A DNA stretch of 64,000 bases, taken from Qipengyuania spongiae (GTDB taxonomy: Bacteria; Pseudomonadota; Alphaproteobacteria; Sphingomonadales; Sphingomonadaceae). How positions within the stretch are numbered: the stretch's first letter is position 1; each line of letters opens with the position of its first letter. The notes beneath the pieces were generated by a model. It saw only the letters and a program-made list of their open reading frames with translations, had not been told where the DNA came from and did not search any database. Positions 54,866 to 64,000 of this stretch are shown in pieces. A program made the position numbers and the translations under genes. The stretch is from the NCBI RefSeq assembly GCF_026168555.1, contig NZ_CP092471.1, positions 1,374,501 through 1,438,500 on the forward strand, written 5' to 3'.

Positions 54866-55215
54866 TGCCGGTTTCGGCCGGCTATGGCGATAAATGGCGC
54901 CGTGCAATAGGTACAACGGACCCGGGGGCAGTACCCGGCGGCTCCACCATGAACCGCGCATCTCGCGGCTGATGACGGGGCCGAACCAGGATCGACGTGT
55001 GCTGAAAGACGGTGTTTTCACCCGGGCTGAGTAACCCGTAAAACTGTTCAAAACACACAAGTGCCAACGATAACGAAGCACTCGCTCTCGCTGCGTAATC
55101 TGACGGCCTAGCGGCCTGAACTTACAAAGCTAAAGCGCGGTTGGACCCACCGGGCAACAGAAGCGGATTCCGGGGCTCCGGGGGTAGCTAGCAACAGAAA
55201 CCCCCACCTTCCTGT
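54866..55215 (+). ncRNA. ssrA: Two-piece (circularly permuted) transfer-messenger RNA
   Basis: Rescues stalled ribosomes with SmpB. The order is permuted: the acceptor piece comes first and ends CGGCTCC-A-CCA at 54949; after a 27-nt spacer the coding piece begins GGGGCCG at 54977. Those two ends pair into a 7-bp acceptor stem. The tag frame at 55063-55098 reads Ala-Asn-Asp-Asn-Glu-Ala-Leu-Ala-Leu-Ala-Ala-stop, with GCC as resume codon. The T-like arm is CCGGG-GGCAGTA-CCCGG. Outer boundaries are approximate: start inferred from the promoter, end from the last G-rich/C-rich pseudoknot-like pairing at about 55180-55210. The gene form is typical of alphaproteobacteria. Confidence 0.95.
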
Positions 55216-55221
55216 ATATCT

Positions 55222-55252
55222 GAAAGCGCTCCACCAGATACCGAGCGCTTTC
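55222..55252 (+). terminator. Hairpin after tmRNA
   Basis: GAAAGCGCT and AGCGCTTTC form a 9-bp stem around a 13-nt loop. A T-rich tail is absent (GCTTCGCG follows), so termination is possible but not certain. Confidence 0.4.
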
Positions 55253-55338
55253 GCTTCGCGCGAGGTCCAGAGACCTGCGCGACCAACTTCTTCTCGCCCG
55301 GTTAGCCGGTTGACCGTTCGAGAGAGGACGCTAGGCGG

Positions 55339-56388
55339 ATGGGCCAGGGGGCGCCTATCCGACATTGTTCCACACGTTCATGGTTCGCCTTCGCGATCGC
55401 CGCGGCTCTCCTGCTGCTGTCGCTCCTATCCTTGTGGCCGACCAATCGTGGCTTGGTCCGCATGCTCGACTTCGTACGCGAGCCCTCGATCTATCTTGCC
55501 GCCCTGATCGGCGTTCTCGCGGTCTTTTTTGTCAGAAGGGGGAGATGGGTCGCCATAGCTCTGCTGGCAGGTACGGTTGCGATCAATCTGGCGCGCATCT
55601 GGCCCTATAGCTTTCTCGCTCCGGCACAGATACCCTTGCCCGACCACGTCGACGGGATGAGCTGTGCGAAGGTTCTTTCACTGAACGTTCTCCAGACGAA
55701 CGATCGCTACCAGCGGACCGCCGATCTGATCGACCGGGTCGATCCCGATATCGTCTTGTTGATGGAAACAAATGGGCAGTGGCTCGACGCGCTCGAGCCG
55801 CAACTCTCGCGCTACGGCTACCGCCTGGAACGCCTGCTCGACAACACTTATGGCATGATCTTCGCGACGAAGCTCGACGTGGACAGGGCAGCGATGGTTT
55901 CGGCAACCGACACCGATACGCCGACTCTTTACGCGACTCTGCGTACCGACGACGGAGCGCGATTTGAAGTGGTGGGCCTGCATCCCCGACCGCCGCGGCC
56001 GGGCAGGAGCACCGAAAACCGCGATGCGATCATCGCCCGGGCCGGTGCGCGGACGCCCGACCGGTTGAGCAATGTTCTCGCGATCGGGGATTTCAACGAC
56101 GTGCCCTGGTCGCGCACCACGCAGAACTTTCGCGAGGAAGGTGGCTATCTCGATCCGCGTGCGGGACGCGGGAGTTACGCGACCTTCCCCGCGAGCCTGG
56201 TCACGTTCGGATGGCCGCTCGATCAGATCATGGTAAAGGACGGAGTGAAGGTTGAAAGCCTGGAGATCGGGCCGGATGTCGGCTCCGACCATCTGCCCCT
56301 GCTGGCGAGAGTATGCGTCGACCCGGCGGCCGGGCAATCCGACGCACCCGATGCCGCCTTGCGGAGAAACGAGGGCGAAGCGGACTGA
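55339..56388 (+). CDS. Endonuclease/exonuclease/phosphatase-family membrane protein
   Basis: A 349-residue protein with three N-terminal transmembrane helices (about 13-33, 49-64, 70-88) and a periplasm-facing EEP-fold domain. Motifs: VLSLNVLQTN, MMETNGQW-type glutamate site (LLMETNGQW), LAIGDFNDVPWS and SDHLPLLARV. The EEP group includes DNases and phosphodiesterases as well as sphingomyelinases, so the substrate could be nucleic acid or a lipid phosphodiester. Sphingomonadales carry sphingolipids, but a link is speculation. The ATG follows the tmRNA gene. Confidence 0.87.
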   Translation: MGQGAPIRHCSTRSWFAFAIAAALLLLSLLSLWPTNRGLVRMLDFVREPSIYLAALIGVLAVFFVRRGRWVAIALLAGTVAINLARIWPYSFLAPAQIPLPDHVDGMSCAKVLSLNVLQTNDRYQRTADLIDRVDPDIVLLMETNGQWLDALEPQLSRYGYRLERLLDNTYGMIFATKLDVDRAAMVSATDTDTPTLYATLRTDDGARFEVVGLHPRPPRPGRSTENRDAIIARAGARTPDRLSNVLAIGDFNDVPWSRTTQNFREEGGYLDPRAGRGSYATFPASLVTFGWPLDQIMVKDGVKVESLEIGPDVGSDHLPLLARVCVDPAAGQSDAPDAALRRNEGEAD

Positions 56389-56403
56389 CGAGCCGCCTCG
56401 CTG

Positions 56404-56655
56404 CTACCCTTCATCCTTTGCCGAAATGGCCTTCGCGGCCCTTTCGTGTCTTAGGCAATCGAGAATCTTTGCCCCGGCCATGAACACCGCGCAGGTGCAG
56501 GCGAGGAACAGGAGCTTGCCGCCCCAGCCGGGATATTGCTCGAGATAGGCGCTGCCGCGAGCCGTGGCACCGAGGGCAAGAGCGTAGATGATCAAATACG
56601 CCTCCCACGGCGTCTTGATCACGAACAACCTTCCGATCTTTTGCAGCACCGGCAA
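56404..56655 (-). CDS. Small two-span membrane protein, TTG start
   Basis: Unrecognised 83-residue protein: LQKIGRLFVIKTPWEAYLIIYALALGATARG and LLFLACTCAVFMAGAKIL form two hydrophobic helices, with a charged C-terminus (HERAAKAISAKDEG). A TTG at 56655 with GAAGGGA five nt upstream begins the frame. It lies 15 nt from the convergent EEP-family gene's stop and 140 nt downstream of astB on the same strand; a terminator-like repeat lies between. No function is assigned. Confidence 0.72.
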   Translation of the reverse strand: MPVLQKIGRLFVIKTPWEAYLIIYALALGATARGSAYLEQYPGWGGKLLFLACTCAVFMAGAKILDCLRHERAAKAISAKDEG

Positions 56656-56684
56656 CGAATCCCTTCGAAAGGTTAATTTTTCCG

Positions 56685-56718
56685 CAAAAGAATACGGCGG
56701 GAACCGGCGCGTTCCGCC
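56685..56718 (-). terminator. Candidate terminator after the ast operon
   Basis: On the minus strand GGCGGAAC, loop GCGCCG, then GTTCCCGCC forms a stem with one bulge and is followed by GTATTCTTTT. A third copy of the GGCGGAAC arm lies at 56738-56745. Confidence 0.4.
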
Positions 56719-56795
56719 GATTCCGTGGTTAACATTCGGCGGAACCTAGGGCCCGGCGGCGCGATGTCCAGCGCATTAACCTACACGCGCCGGGT

Positions 56796-58049
56796 TCATC
56801 CAAGCTCGTCCAGGGACAGGACACCCAGCAATCCCTCGCGTGCCTCGACCACCTGTTTGGCGAGCGCCTCGTTGCCGATATCGGCCGGGTCGATCTGCTC
56901 GGGCCACATTTCGGCGACCACCGCCTCGATCCGCTCGACGTTGCGTTCGTCCATCAGGAAGCGCGGATCGACCGTTGCGGGATCGGCCACCACGCGCAGG
57001 CGCAGGCAGGCCGGGCCGCCGCCATTGGCCATGGACTGGCGCACATCGACATAGCGCACCGATCCGATCGGGCCATTGTCGCGCGCCATGCGGTCGAGAT
57101 AGACCGAGACGCTGGCGCTCTCGCGGCATTCGTCGGGCACGACCAGTTCCATCCCGCCGTCGGGCAACGAGAGTAGCTGGGCGTTAAAAAGGTAGGTGCG
57201 GATCGCTTCGTCCAGCGTTACCTGATCCGTTTCCACCTCGACCACTTCGAGAGCGGGAAACGCCGCGCGGATCGCCCCGTAGGCGCCCTCACGATCCGCG
57301 AAGGCGCGGGCGTGGGTGAACAGCACCCTTTCGTTGGCGACGGCGACGACATCGTTGTGGAACGCGCCCGCTTCGATCGCCTCCGGGTTCTGTTCGACGA
57401 ACACGCATTTCGCCGGATCGAGGCCATGCAGTCGCGCCACCGCGTGGCTGGCCTGTTGATGCTGGCGGGCGGGGAATTTGCCGCCCTGCCGGCCATAGAC
57501 GAAGACTTCGACACCGGGCGCGCCATGGCCCTCGCAAAAGCGCATGTGGTTCGCCGCGCCCTCGTCACCGAAGCTGGGCAGGATGGCATCGTGGATCGCG
57601 AAGTGGCGCGGGTCGGCAAAAGCGATGGCGAGCTGCGCCCTGGTGTCCCGCCATTCCTGCGCCCGGTGGGGCATGGTGACGAGATTGGCCGGCGTCAGGT
57701 GGCAGCGCCCGTCGGCGGTGTCGGGCGCCGGGCTGACCGTGGCGGCGTTTGCGGTCCACATGCTGCTGGCCGACCAGGCGGCGGCGACCAGCGCGCGATC
57801 GGTCTCGCGATCCGCGCCCAGCGCATGGAGAAACTCGCCATTGGGCCGGGGCAGGGGCAAGAGGAAACCCTGCACCAGACCTAGCTCCATGTTGGCGCGC
57901 ATCTTAGCGATGCCCTGCAACGCGGCCTTGCGCGGATAGGAGGGGTCGCCCTTGTGGCTGGCGCTGGCAATATTGCCGAGGCTGAGCCCGGCGTAATTGT
58001 GGCTCGGCCCGACAATGCCGTCGAAATTGATCTCGACCAGTCCGCTCAC
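56796..58049 (-). CDS. astB: N-succinylarginine dihydrolase
   Basis: Second step of the arginine succinyltransferase (AST) pathway: converts N2-succinylarginine to N2-succinylornithine, CO2 and ammonia; cytoplasmic, 417 residues. Seen: EINFDGIVGPSHNYAGLSLGN, NPEAIEAGAFHNDVVAV with the catalytic His, RQSMANGGGPACLRLRVV with the catalytic cysteine. Its ATG overlaps the astA stop by 4 nt. The operon here is M20-astA-astB; astC, astD and astE are not in the window. Confidence 0.96.
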   Translation of the reverse strand: MSGLVEINFDGIVGPSHNYAGLSLGNIASASHKGDPSYPRKAALQGIAKMRANMELGLVQGFLLPLPRPNGEFLHALGADRETDRALVAAAWSASSMWTANAATVSPAPDTADGRCHLTPANLVTMPHRAQEWRDTRAQLAIAFADPRHFAIHDAILPSFGDEGAANHMRFCEGHGAPGVEVFVYGRQGGKFPARQHQQASHAVARLHGLDPAKCVFVEQNPEAIEAGAFHNDVVAVANERVLFTHARAFADREGAYGAIRAAFPALEVVEVETDQVTLDEAIRTYLFNAQLLSLPDGGMELVVPDECRESASVSVYLDRMARDNGPIGSVRYVDVRQSMANGGGPACLRLRVVADPATVDPRFLMDERNVERIEAVVAEMWPEQIDPADIGNEALAKQVVEAREGLLGVLSLDELG

Positions 58050-59062
58050 CGCGCCACGCTCCAGATCTCGTCACCGGGACCGACCTCAAGCGTCCGGGCG
58101 CAGCGCTCATCGATCGAGGCGTTGCCATCCGCATCCAGCTCGCGCATCCCGTAGGCGCAGCGGAAGCTGCCGAGCGTCCCGGTCGCTACCAGTGCGCGCT
58201 CGCCGATGTCGAGTTCGGTCGAGGACAATGTCGAGGGAACGGAATCGCGGATGCTCTTCACCTGGTCGGTGCGCGCCGTCATCGTCGGCCCGCCGTCGAA
58301 AATGTCGACATAGCCTTCCGCCGCGAAGCCTTCCTTCTCCAGCATCCGCATCGCCGCGCGGCCGGTGGGGTGAGGCAGGCCAATCACCTTGCGCGCCTCG
58401 TCTTCCAGCATCGCCACATAGACCGGGTGCTTGGGCATCAGGTCGGCGATGAACTGGTTGCCGTTGATGGCGTTGAAATAGTCCGCCTCCTGAAAGCTCA
58501 TGCCAAAAAAGCGCCCCGCGACCCCGTCCCAGAAGGGCGATCCGCCGCTGTCGTCGATGATGCCGCGCAATTCGGCGAGGATACGCTCGGCAAAGCGGGC
58601 GCGGTGCATGGCGACGAAGAGGTAGCGACTGCGCGCGAGCAGCAGACCGAGCCCGCCGGCCCGCTCGTTGGGGTGGAGGAACAGTCCGCCGACCTCGCTC
58701 GACCCTTCCAGATCGGTAACGAGGCTCAGCAGTTCGGCGCGCACCGTGCGGCCCAGTTCCTGACTGTGCTGTGTCAGCGTGTTGAGGCGATAGGAGTAGA
58801 ACGGCCAGCGTTGCCCGACCTGGCTGAACAGCTGGCAGGTGCCGCGGACTTGCCCGGTTTCGACATTCTCCAGCACCAATACGAAGAGATCGTCGCCCAG
58901 TTCGTCGTCATCCCGAGTGAAGGCGTCCTCGGCGCGGGCGAGCTTGGCGCCGAGCGCGTCGCGGTCGGCGGGAAGATTGGTGAAGCCGCCGCCCGTCAGC
59001 TTGGCCATCTCGTAAAGCGGTTCGATATCGGCGGGACGGGCCGCGCGCAGGCGAAAACTCAA
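58046..59062 (-). CDS. astA: Arginine N-succinyltransferase, TTG start
   Basis: First step of the AST pathway: transfers succinyl from succinyl-CoA to arginine; cytoplasmic, 338 residues. Seen: SFRLRAARPADIEPLYEMAKLTGGG, GGLFLHPNERAGGLGLLLARSRY, FWDGVAGRFFGMSFQEADYF. The TTG at 59062 overlaps the preceding stop (TTGA); an internal ATG would remove the conserved first strand, so TTG is kept. Some orthologues exist as AruF/AruG paralogues; only one copy is seen here. Confidence 0.95.
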   Translation of the reverse strand: MSFRLRAARPADIEPLYEMAKLTGGGFTNLPADRDALGAKLARAEDAFTRDDDELGDDLFVLVLENVETGQVRGTCQLFSQVGQRWPFYSYRLNTLTQHSQELGRTVRAELLSLVTDLEGSSEVGGLFLHPNERAGGLGLLLARSRYLFVAMHRARFAERILAELRGIIDDSGGSPFWDGVAGRFFGMSFQEADYFNAINGNQFIADLMPKHPVYVAMLEDEARKVIGLPHPTGRAAMRMLEKEGFAAEGYVDIFDGGPTMTARTDQVKSIRDSVPSTLSSTELDIGERALVATGTLGSFRCAYGMRELDADGNASIDERCARTLEVGPGDEIWSVAR

Positions 59063-60270
59063 AGCGGGTCTCCGGAAGCCAGCCGTTCAAGCACGAGCGC
59101 GGACAGGGCCGCACGCTCGACCAGGCTGGGGACGATCATGAATTCGTCGGGCGAATGGATCTTGCCGCCGCGCACGCCCATCGTGTCCACCACGGGGACG
59201 CCGGTGGCGGCGATGTTGTTGCCATCGCACACCCCGCCGGTAGGCTGCCAGCCGATCGTCTGGTCGAGCGAGGCGCCGCAATCGCGCACGAGGTCGAACA
59301 GCTTCTGCGCGCGCGCGTCGACTGGCTTGGGCGGACGGGTGACGCCGCCATGGCGATGCGCCGATACCTCGTGCCGCGCGGCGACCGAGTCGAGGATCGC
59401 GTCGAGCTGGCCGTCGAACCGCTCCATCGCATCGGTCGATTTGGGCCGGATGTTGAAGCGCAGAATGGCGAGGTCGGGGACGACGTTGTTCGCCGCGCCG
59501 CCCTCGATCTTGGCCGGGTTGATCGTGATGTCCTCCGCCGCCAGCTCGACGATCCGCAGCACCAGATCGCTCGCTGCGACGATGGCGTTGCGCCCGTCCT
59601 GCGGATTGCGTCCGGCATGGGCGGAACGGCCGCGCAGGGTGATCGAGTAATTGCCCGTGCCGCCGCGCGCATGGGCGAGGGTGCCGTCGGGCAGGGCGGA
59701 GGGCTCGTAAGTCAGCGCGGCGTATTTCCCGCGCGCCAGTTCCTCGATCAGACCGCGGCTGGCGAGGCTGCCGGTCTCCTCGTCGGAATTGATCATCACG
59801 TCGTAACCCAGCCGGGCGGCGTCGGGCGTGTTCTCGAAGGCCTTCAGAGCGTGGAGGATCACGTCGAGCCCGCCCTTCATGTCGGCGGTGCCGGGGCCGT
59901 TGACCGTCTCCGCGTCGAGCCAGGCGATGTCCTGAAACGGATGATCGGCGGGATAGACCGTGTCCATGTGCCCGGTCAGCACCACACGCCGCTCCGCTTC
60001 CGGGCGCACGCGCAGGACCATGTGGCGACCGTGAGGTTTCTCGAACTCCTCTCCCTCGGCGGAGATTGCGGTGACCTTAGCCGGTTCGACCAGCTCGACC
60101 TCCCCCGGCAGGGCGGCGAAGGCGTCGGCGAGCTTGCCCGCCATGGTTGCCAGACCGTCCAGATTGGCGGTCCCGCTGTTCACACGCGCCCAGTCGAGCG
60201 TTTCGGCGAGCATGGCGTCGCCGTCGATGGATTCGAGGTGGCGGGTAGAGGTGTGTTCGATGGGTTTCAT
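59059..60270 (-). CDS. M20-family metallopeptidase in the ast operon (glutamate carboxypeptidase-like)
   Basis: A 403-residue zinc hydrolase. Dizinc ligands and base by family pattern: His101 in LTGHMDTVY, bridging Asp130 in GTADMKGG, base Glu164 with Glu165 in NSDEETGS, a further Glu in YEPS, His in GGKIHSPDEF. It resembles Pseudomonas carboxypeptidase G2, which cleaves N-acyl-glutamates, more than ArgE or DapE in these segments. It is the first gene of the M20-astA-astB operon. A role as the N-succinylglutamate hydrolase in place of AstE is an inference from position and family; generic peptidase or N-acyl amino acid hydrolase are alternatives. Confidence 0.87.
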   Translation of the reverse strand: MKPIEHTSTRHLESIDGDAMLAETLDWARVNSGTANLDGLATMAGKLADAFAALPGEVELVEPAKVTAISAEGEEFEKPHGRHMVLRVRPEAERRVVLTGHMDTVYPADHPFQDIAWLDAETVNGPGTADMKGGLDVILHALKAFENTPDAARLGYDVMINSDEETGSLASRGLIEELARGKYAALTYEPSALPDGTLAHARGGTGNYSITLRGRSAHAGRNPQDGRNAIVAASDLVLRIVELAAEDITINPAKIEGGAANNVVPDLAILRFNIRPKSTDAMERFDGQLDAILDSVAARHEVSAHRHGGVTRPPKPVDARAQKLFDLVRDCGASLDQTIGWQPTGGVCDGNNIAATGVPVVDTMGVRGGKIHSPDEFMIVPSLVERAALSALVLERLASGDPL

Positions 60271-60454
60271 GGCCCCATGTCCTTAGGCGGGCCGCCTGCC
60301 AAGTCCAACCCCCACCCGGGCCGGGCGCGCGGCCACAGACAGCGGAACGTTGCCAAGCGTCCCACGTCTGGCCATAGGGGACCGATCTCCTCCCCCGAGA
60401 TTCGTAATGATATTGGCCGGTAATGCGGCCGCTGCTTCGGGTGGACGGTTTTCA

Positions 60455-62557
60455 ATGAGGGATTACACGACACGCGGCGGGATCGAGGTCGATCCCGCGC
60501 TTGCCGATTTCATCGAGACGGAGGTTCTCGCCGGTCTCGGCCGCGATGCCGATGCGTTCTGGAGCGGCTTTGCCGACCTCCTCGCTCGCTTCGCGCCGCG
60601 CAATCGCGAACTGCTCGAGCGGCGCGACGAATTGCAGGCGGCGATCGACGACTGGCACACTGAACGCGCCGGCAAGCCGCACGACGCGGTCGCCTATCGC
60701 GCCTTCTTGGAAGAGATCGGCTATCTCGTCCCCGAACCCGCCGATTTCACCATCGGGACGGATAATGTCGATCCGGAGATCGCGACGATGGCCGGGCCGC
60801 AACTGGTGGTTCCGGTGCTCAACGCGCGCTTCCTGCTCAACGCCGCCAATGCGCGCTGGGGCAGCCTCTACGATGCGCTTTACGGCACCGACGCGCTCGA
60901 CGCGCCGCCGCCGCGTCCGGGCGGCTACGATCAGGATCGCGGCGCTGCGGTGGTGGCCGAAGCAAGGCGGTTCCTCGACGAAGCCTTGCCGTTGAAAGCG
61001 GGAAGCTGGGCCGATATCTCAGGCGAGGATTACGGCGAGCTTGCGGACGAGGGCCAGTTCGTCGGCACCACGCCCGGCGGTCTCCTGTTCCGCAACAACG
61101 GGCTCCATATCGAGATCCTGTTCGACCGCGAGCATCCCGTCGGACGCGCGGACGGGGCGGGCATTTGCGACATCAAGCTGGAAGCGGCGCTTACCACCAT
61201 CGCCGATCTCGAGGATTCGATCGCCGCAGTGGATGCCGACGACAAGCTCTTGGCCTATTCGAACTGGCTCGGTGTGATCCGCGGCAATCTGGAGGACAGT
61301 TTCGAGAAAAACGGGCAGCACCAGACCCGGCGGCTGGCCGACGACCGGCATTATACCGACCGGGATGGCGAGAGCCGCACGCTGAACGGGCGCAGCCTCA
61401 TGTTCGTCCGCAATGTCGGCCATCTGATGACCAATCCTGCCATGCGCTGGGACGGCGCGGACATTCCCGAAGGGATCATGGATGCCGTCGTCACCGGCGC
61501 GATCGGCGCGCTCGACGTCGCGGGCAAGACGCGGTTCGGCAATTCGCGGCATGGCAGCATCTATATCGTGAAGCCCAAGATGCACGGGCCGGACGAGTGT
61601 GCCCTTACCGACGAGCTGTTCGACGCGGTCGAGGACCTGCTCGATCTGCCGCGCCACACGATGAAGGTCGGCGTGATGGACGAGGAGCGGCGCACATCCG
61701 CCAACCTTGCCGCCTGCATCCACGCGGTGCGGAACCGGATCGTCTTCATCAACACCGGCTTCCTCGACCGGACGGGCGACGAGATCCACACCTCGATGCG
61801 GGCCGGGCCGATGATGCGAAAGGGCGAGATGAAGAACGCCGCCTGGCTCAAGGCGTACGAGGCGCGCAATGTCGGCATCGGTCTAGCCCATGGCCTGTCG
61901 GGCCGGGCGCAGATCGGCAAGGGCATGTGGGCGGCGCCCGACCTGATGGGCAAGATGATGATCGAGAAGATCGGCCATCTGCGTGCCGGCGCCAACACCG
62001 CCTGGGTGCCGAGCCCGACCGCCGCGACCCTCCACGCGATCCACTATCACCGCGAGAACGTCTTCACGATCCAGCAGTCGCTCCCCGATGCCGGGAAGCT
62101 GGACGAGCTCCTGACCATTCCGCTGGCCGATGGCACGAACTGGTCGGAAGAGGAAATCCGCGAGGAGCTGGACAACAATTGCCAGGGTCTGCTCGGCTAT
62201 GTCGTGCGCTGGATCGACCAAGGGGTCGGCTGCTCCAAGGTCCCCGATATCGACGATGTCGGCCTGATGGAGGATCGTGCGACCTTGCGGATTTCCAGCC
62301 AGCACATCGCCAACTGGTTGCTTCATGGCGTGGTCAACGAACGCCAGGTGATGGACAGTCTCCGCCGGATGGCGGGCAGGGTGGACGATCAGAATGCCGG
62401 CGATCCGGGCTACGAACCGTTGCTGGAAAATCCCGATGGCCCGGCTTTCTCCGCGGCGAAGGATCTGATCTTCAAGGGCGTCGAGCAGCCGAGCGGCTAC
62501 ACCGAACCGCTGCTGCACAGCTGGCGGCGCGAGAAGAAGGCGCAGTCTGCTCGCTAG
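60455..62557 (+). CDS. glcB: Malate synthase G
   Basis: Condenses glyoxylate and acetyl-CoA to malate, completing the glyoxylate shunt or glycolate use; cytoplasmic, 700 residues, the size of the G isoform. Seen: [101 protein letters not shown], and [28 protein letters not shown] near the C-terminus. The ATG at 60455 matches the family N-terminus ([19 protein letters not shown]). It overlaps the convergent rsmA by 4 nt. No isocitrate lyase is in the window. Confidence 0.97.
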   Translation: MRDYTTRGGIEVDPALADFIETEVLAGLGRDADAFWSGFADLLARFAPRNRELLERRDELQAAIDDWHTERAGKPHDAVAYRAFLEEIGYLVPEPADFTIGTDNVDPEIATMAGPQLVVPVLNARFLLNAANARWGSLYDALYGTDALDAPPPRPGGYDQDRGAAVVAEARRFLDEALPLKAGSWADISGEDYGELADEGQFVGTTPGGLLFRNNGLHIEILFDREHPVGRADGAGICDIKLEAALTTIADLEDSIAAVDADDKLLAYSNWLGVIRGNLEDSFEKNGQHQTRRLADDRHYTDRDGESRTLNGRSLMFVRNVGHLMTNPAMRWDGADIPEGIMDAVVTGAIGALDVAGKTRFGNSRHGSIYIVKPKMHGPDECALTDELFDAVEDLLDLPRHTMKVGVMDEERRTSANLAACIHAVRNRIVFINTGFLDRTGDEIHTSMRAGPMMRKGEMKNAAWLKAYEARNVGIGLAHGLSGRAQIGKGMWAAPDLMGKMMIEKIGHLRAGANTAWVPSPTAATLHAIHYHRENVFTIQQSLPDAGKLDELLTIPLADGTNWSEEEIREELDNNCQGLLGYVVRWIDQGVGCSKVPDIDDVGLMEDRATLRISSQHIANWLLHGVVNERQVMDSLRRMAGRVDDQNAGDPGYEPLLENPDGPAFSAAKDLIFKGVEQPSGYTEPLLHSWRREKKAQSAR

Positions 62558-63390
62558 CGGGCGGAGCTGCCTGCCGACAATTCGCGGGCGATGGCGACGA
62601 AGTCCGCGACGCTTAGCGTCTCGGCCCGCCGGGTCGGCTCGATGCCCAGCGTATCGAGCGCCTCTGCCGCGCCGGGTACGCCCTTCAGGCTCTGACGCAG
62701 CATCTTGCGGCGCTGGCCGAAGGCGGCGGCGGTGAGCCGTTCGAGCGCGAGCGCCGAGACGCCTTCGGGCATTGCGCCGGGTTCGACATGGACGATGGCG
62801 CTCATGACCTTGGGGGGCGGGGTGAAGGCGCTGCGATGCACTTTCATTGCCAGCTTTGCCTGTCCGCGCCATTGGGCGAGGACGGCGAGCCGGCCATAGG
62901 CCGAGCTGTCGGGCGCGGCGACGATCCGTTGCGCGACCTCCTGCTGGAACATTAGCGTCAGCGAGGTCCAGCGCGGCGGCCACTCCTGCCCGCCCAGCCA
63001 GCGGGTGAACAGCGCGGTACCGACATTGTAGGGCAGGTTGGCGACCACGGCGTAGGGCTCGCCCATCAGGGCATCGTGGTCGATCGCGAGCGCATCGCCT
63101 TCGATGACCCGCAGCCGTCCCGGATAGGCTTCGCCGAGTTCGGCCAAGGCGGGGAGGCAGCGGCGGTCCATCTCGATCGCGGTCACCCGCGCGCCGGCGC
63201 GCAGCAGCGCCCGCGTCAAGCCGCCGGGGCCGGGGCCGATCTCAAGCACCGCGCTGTCGCCAAGATCGCCCGGAATCGCGGCGATGCGGTCGAGCAATTG
63301 CTCGTCGAGCAGGAAATTCTGCCCCAACGCCTTCGATGCTCTGAGATCGTGTCTCGCGATCACCTCGCGCAGGGGGGGGAGGTCAGCCAC
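62554..63390 (-). CDS. rsmA: 16S rRNA dimethyladenosine transferase (RsmA/KsgA), GTG start
   Basis: SAM-dependent enzyme that dimethylates A1518 and A1519 of 16S rRNA; 278 residues. Seen: [31 protein letters not shown] (SAM loop), [10 protein letters not shown], the catalytic NLPYN, and [12 protein letters not shown]. The GTG at 63390 lies within the end of pdxA, overlapping it by 8 nt, which gives translational coupling; upstream in-frame sequence belongs to pdxA. The pdxA-rsmA pairing is widespread. Confidence 0.96.
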   Translation of the reverse strand: MADLPPLREVIARHDLRASKALGQNFLLDEQLLDRIAAIPGDLGDSAVLEIGPGPGGLTRALLRAGARVTAIEMDRRCLPALAELGEAYPGRLRVIEGDALAIDHDALMGEPYAVVANLPYNVGTALFTRWLGGQEWPPRWTSLTLMFQQEVAQRIVAAPDSSAYGRLAVLAQWRGQAKLAMKVHRSAFTPPPKVMSAIVHVEPGAMPEGVSALALERLTAAAFGQRRKMLRQSLKGVPGAAEALDTLGIEPTRRAETLSVADFVAIARELSAGSSAR

Positions 63391-64000
63391 CGGCCCGCCG
63401 TGCGGCCATTTCGCCGGCCATCCGGATTGCGGCGATCGTCGCACCCGGATCCGCGATCCCCTCACCGGCGATAGCGAAGGCGGTGCCGTGGTCCGGGCTC
63501 GTGCGCACCAGCGGAAGACCGAGCGTGACGTTGACGCCCTCGTCGAAATCCAGCGCCTTCAGCGGGATCAGCGCCTGATCGTGATACATTGCCAGAGCGA
63601 CATCGTAGGTCTCGCGCGCGCGGTGAGTGAACAGCGCGTCGGCCGGGTGCGGCCCGCTTGCCTCGATCCCTTCCGCTCGCAGGCGCGAGATCGCGGGGGC
63701 GATGGTGACGGCCTCCTCGTTGCCCATCCGGCCATCCTCGCCCGCATGGGGGTTGAGACCGGCAAGGGCCAGGCGCGGAAGTTCGATGCCGAAATCGCGC
63801 TGCAAAGCCCGATGGACGATCCGCGCCTTGTCGTAGATCATTTCCTCGGTCAGCAGTCGCGGGACCTCGGCGAGCGGGCAGTGGACCGTGACCGGCACGG
63901 CCTTGAGGCTCGGGCCGGCCAGCATCATCACAGCGTCCTCGAGCGATCGGCCGCAGGCGCTGGCGAGATATTCGGTCTGTCCCGGATGCTCGAAACCGAC
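63383..64000 (-). CDS. pdxA: 4-hydroxythreonine-4-phosphate dehydrogenase (N-terminus outside window)
   Basis: Pyridoxal-phosphate synthesis enzyme that oxidises 4-phosphohydroxy-L-threonine. The visible 205 codons are the C-terminal part; the N-terminus lies beyond the right edge. Seen: [11 protein letters not shown] (family HTE region), [15 protein letters not shown], and the metal-binding [10 protein letters not shown] and [13 protein letters not shown]. It overlaps rsmA by 8 nt and is first of the pdxA-rsmA pair as seen here. Confidence 0.95.
   Translation of the reverse strand, partial: VGFEHPGQTEYLASACGRSLEDAVMMLAGPSLKAVPVTVHCPLAEVPRLLTEEMIYDKARIVHRALQRDFGIELPRLALAGLNPHAGEDGRMGNEEAVTIAPAISRLRAEGIEASGPHPADALFTHRARETYDVALAMYHDQALIPLKALDFDEGVNVTLGLPLVRTSPDHGTAFAIAGEGIADPGATIAAIRMAGEMAARRAGG

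Overview
The window is a GC-rich bacterial chromosome segment, gene-dense on both strands. I see no phage, insertion sequence, CRISPR array or plasmid functions. The gene content points to an alphaproteobacterium of the order Sphingomonadales, probably family Erythrobacteraceae. The reasons are a circularly permuted two-piece tmRNA, a hemC-hemD-mitofilin cluster, an AstA/AstB arginine pathway, a TonB-dependent receptor, a ScsB-like DsbD and frequent TTG starts. The family-level placement is inference from gene content only. No stretch longer than 300 bases lacks a gene.

Layout. 1-3.6 kb: truncated BCCT transporter, bioD-bioA, tRNA-Ser(GGA). 3.7-10 kb: acyl-CoA and amino-acid breakdown, with thiolase divergent from crotonase and acyl-CoA dehydrogenase, then a gcdH-maiA-FAH operon. 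10-12.6 kb: cytosolic copper-storage-like protein, stand-alone receiver, and an OmpA-like / 45-aa peptide / membrane-anchored HhH operon. 12.6-20 kb: flippase, gpsA, tsaD, then divergent hemC-hemD-mic60-like, with ubiH convergent. 20-26.5 kb: DsbD/ScsB, lipoprotein, S10 carboxypeptidase, uvrB. 26.5-31.3 kb: hydrolase, then the four-gene Anbu (ancestral proteasome-like) cluster. 31.4-39 kb: LuxR-type regulator, extensin-like lipoprotein, hydrolase, gamma-glutamyltransferase, PutP, membrane protein, SDR. 39-45 kb: outer-membrane barrel, typA, TonB receptor. 45-50 kb: YbbP/YbbA-like ABC transporter with tesA, then recF. 50-50.7 kb: a sigma-54-type promoter ahead of two paralogous 37-aa membrane peptides and PspC. 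50.7-54.8 kb: SDR, Nudix, two TPM-domain proteins, LemA, MscL. 54.85-55.2 kb: tmRNA. 55.3-64 kb: EEP-family protein, small membrane protein, M20 peptidase-astA-astB operon, malate synthase G, rsmA, pdxA (truncated).

How genes work together. Several operons are tightly coupled by 1-8 nt overlaps: bioD-bioA, tsaD-gpsA, hemC-hemD-mic60-like, ybbA-ybbP, gcdH-maiA, M20-astA-astB, pdxA-rsmA and the lemA-TPM-TPM-Nudix string. Carbon and nitrogen recovery is a clear theme: beta-oxidation, glutaryl-CoA, maleylacetoacetate, arginine succinylation, proline uptake, gamma-glutamyl compounds and the glyoxylate enzyme malate synthase. Envelope maintenance is the second: PspC, MscL, the OmpA-like protein, TPM/LemA and DsbD. 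The most novel-looking unit is the sigma-54-linked pair of 37-aa peptides with PspC. The Anbu cluster and the M20 enzyme standing where AstE might be expected are next.
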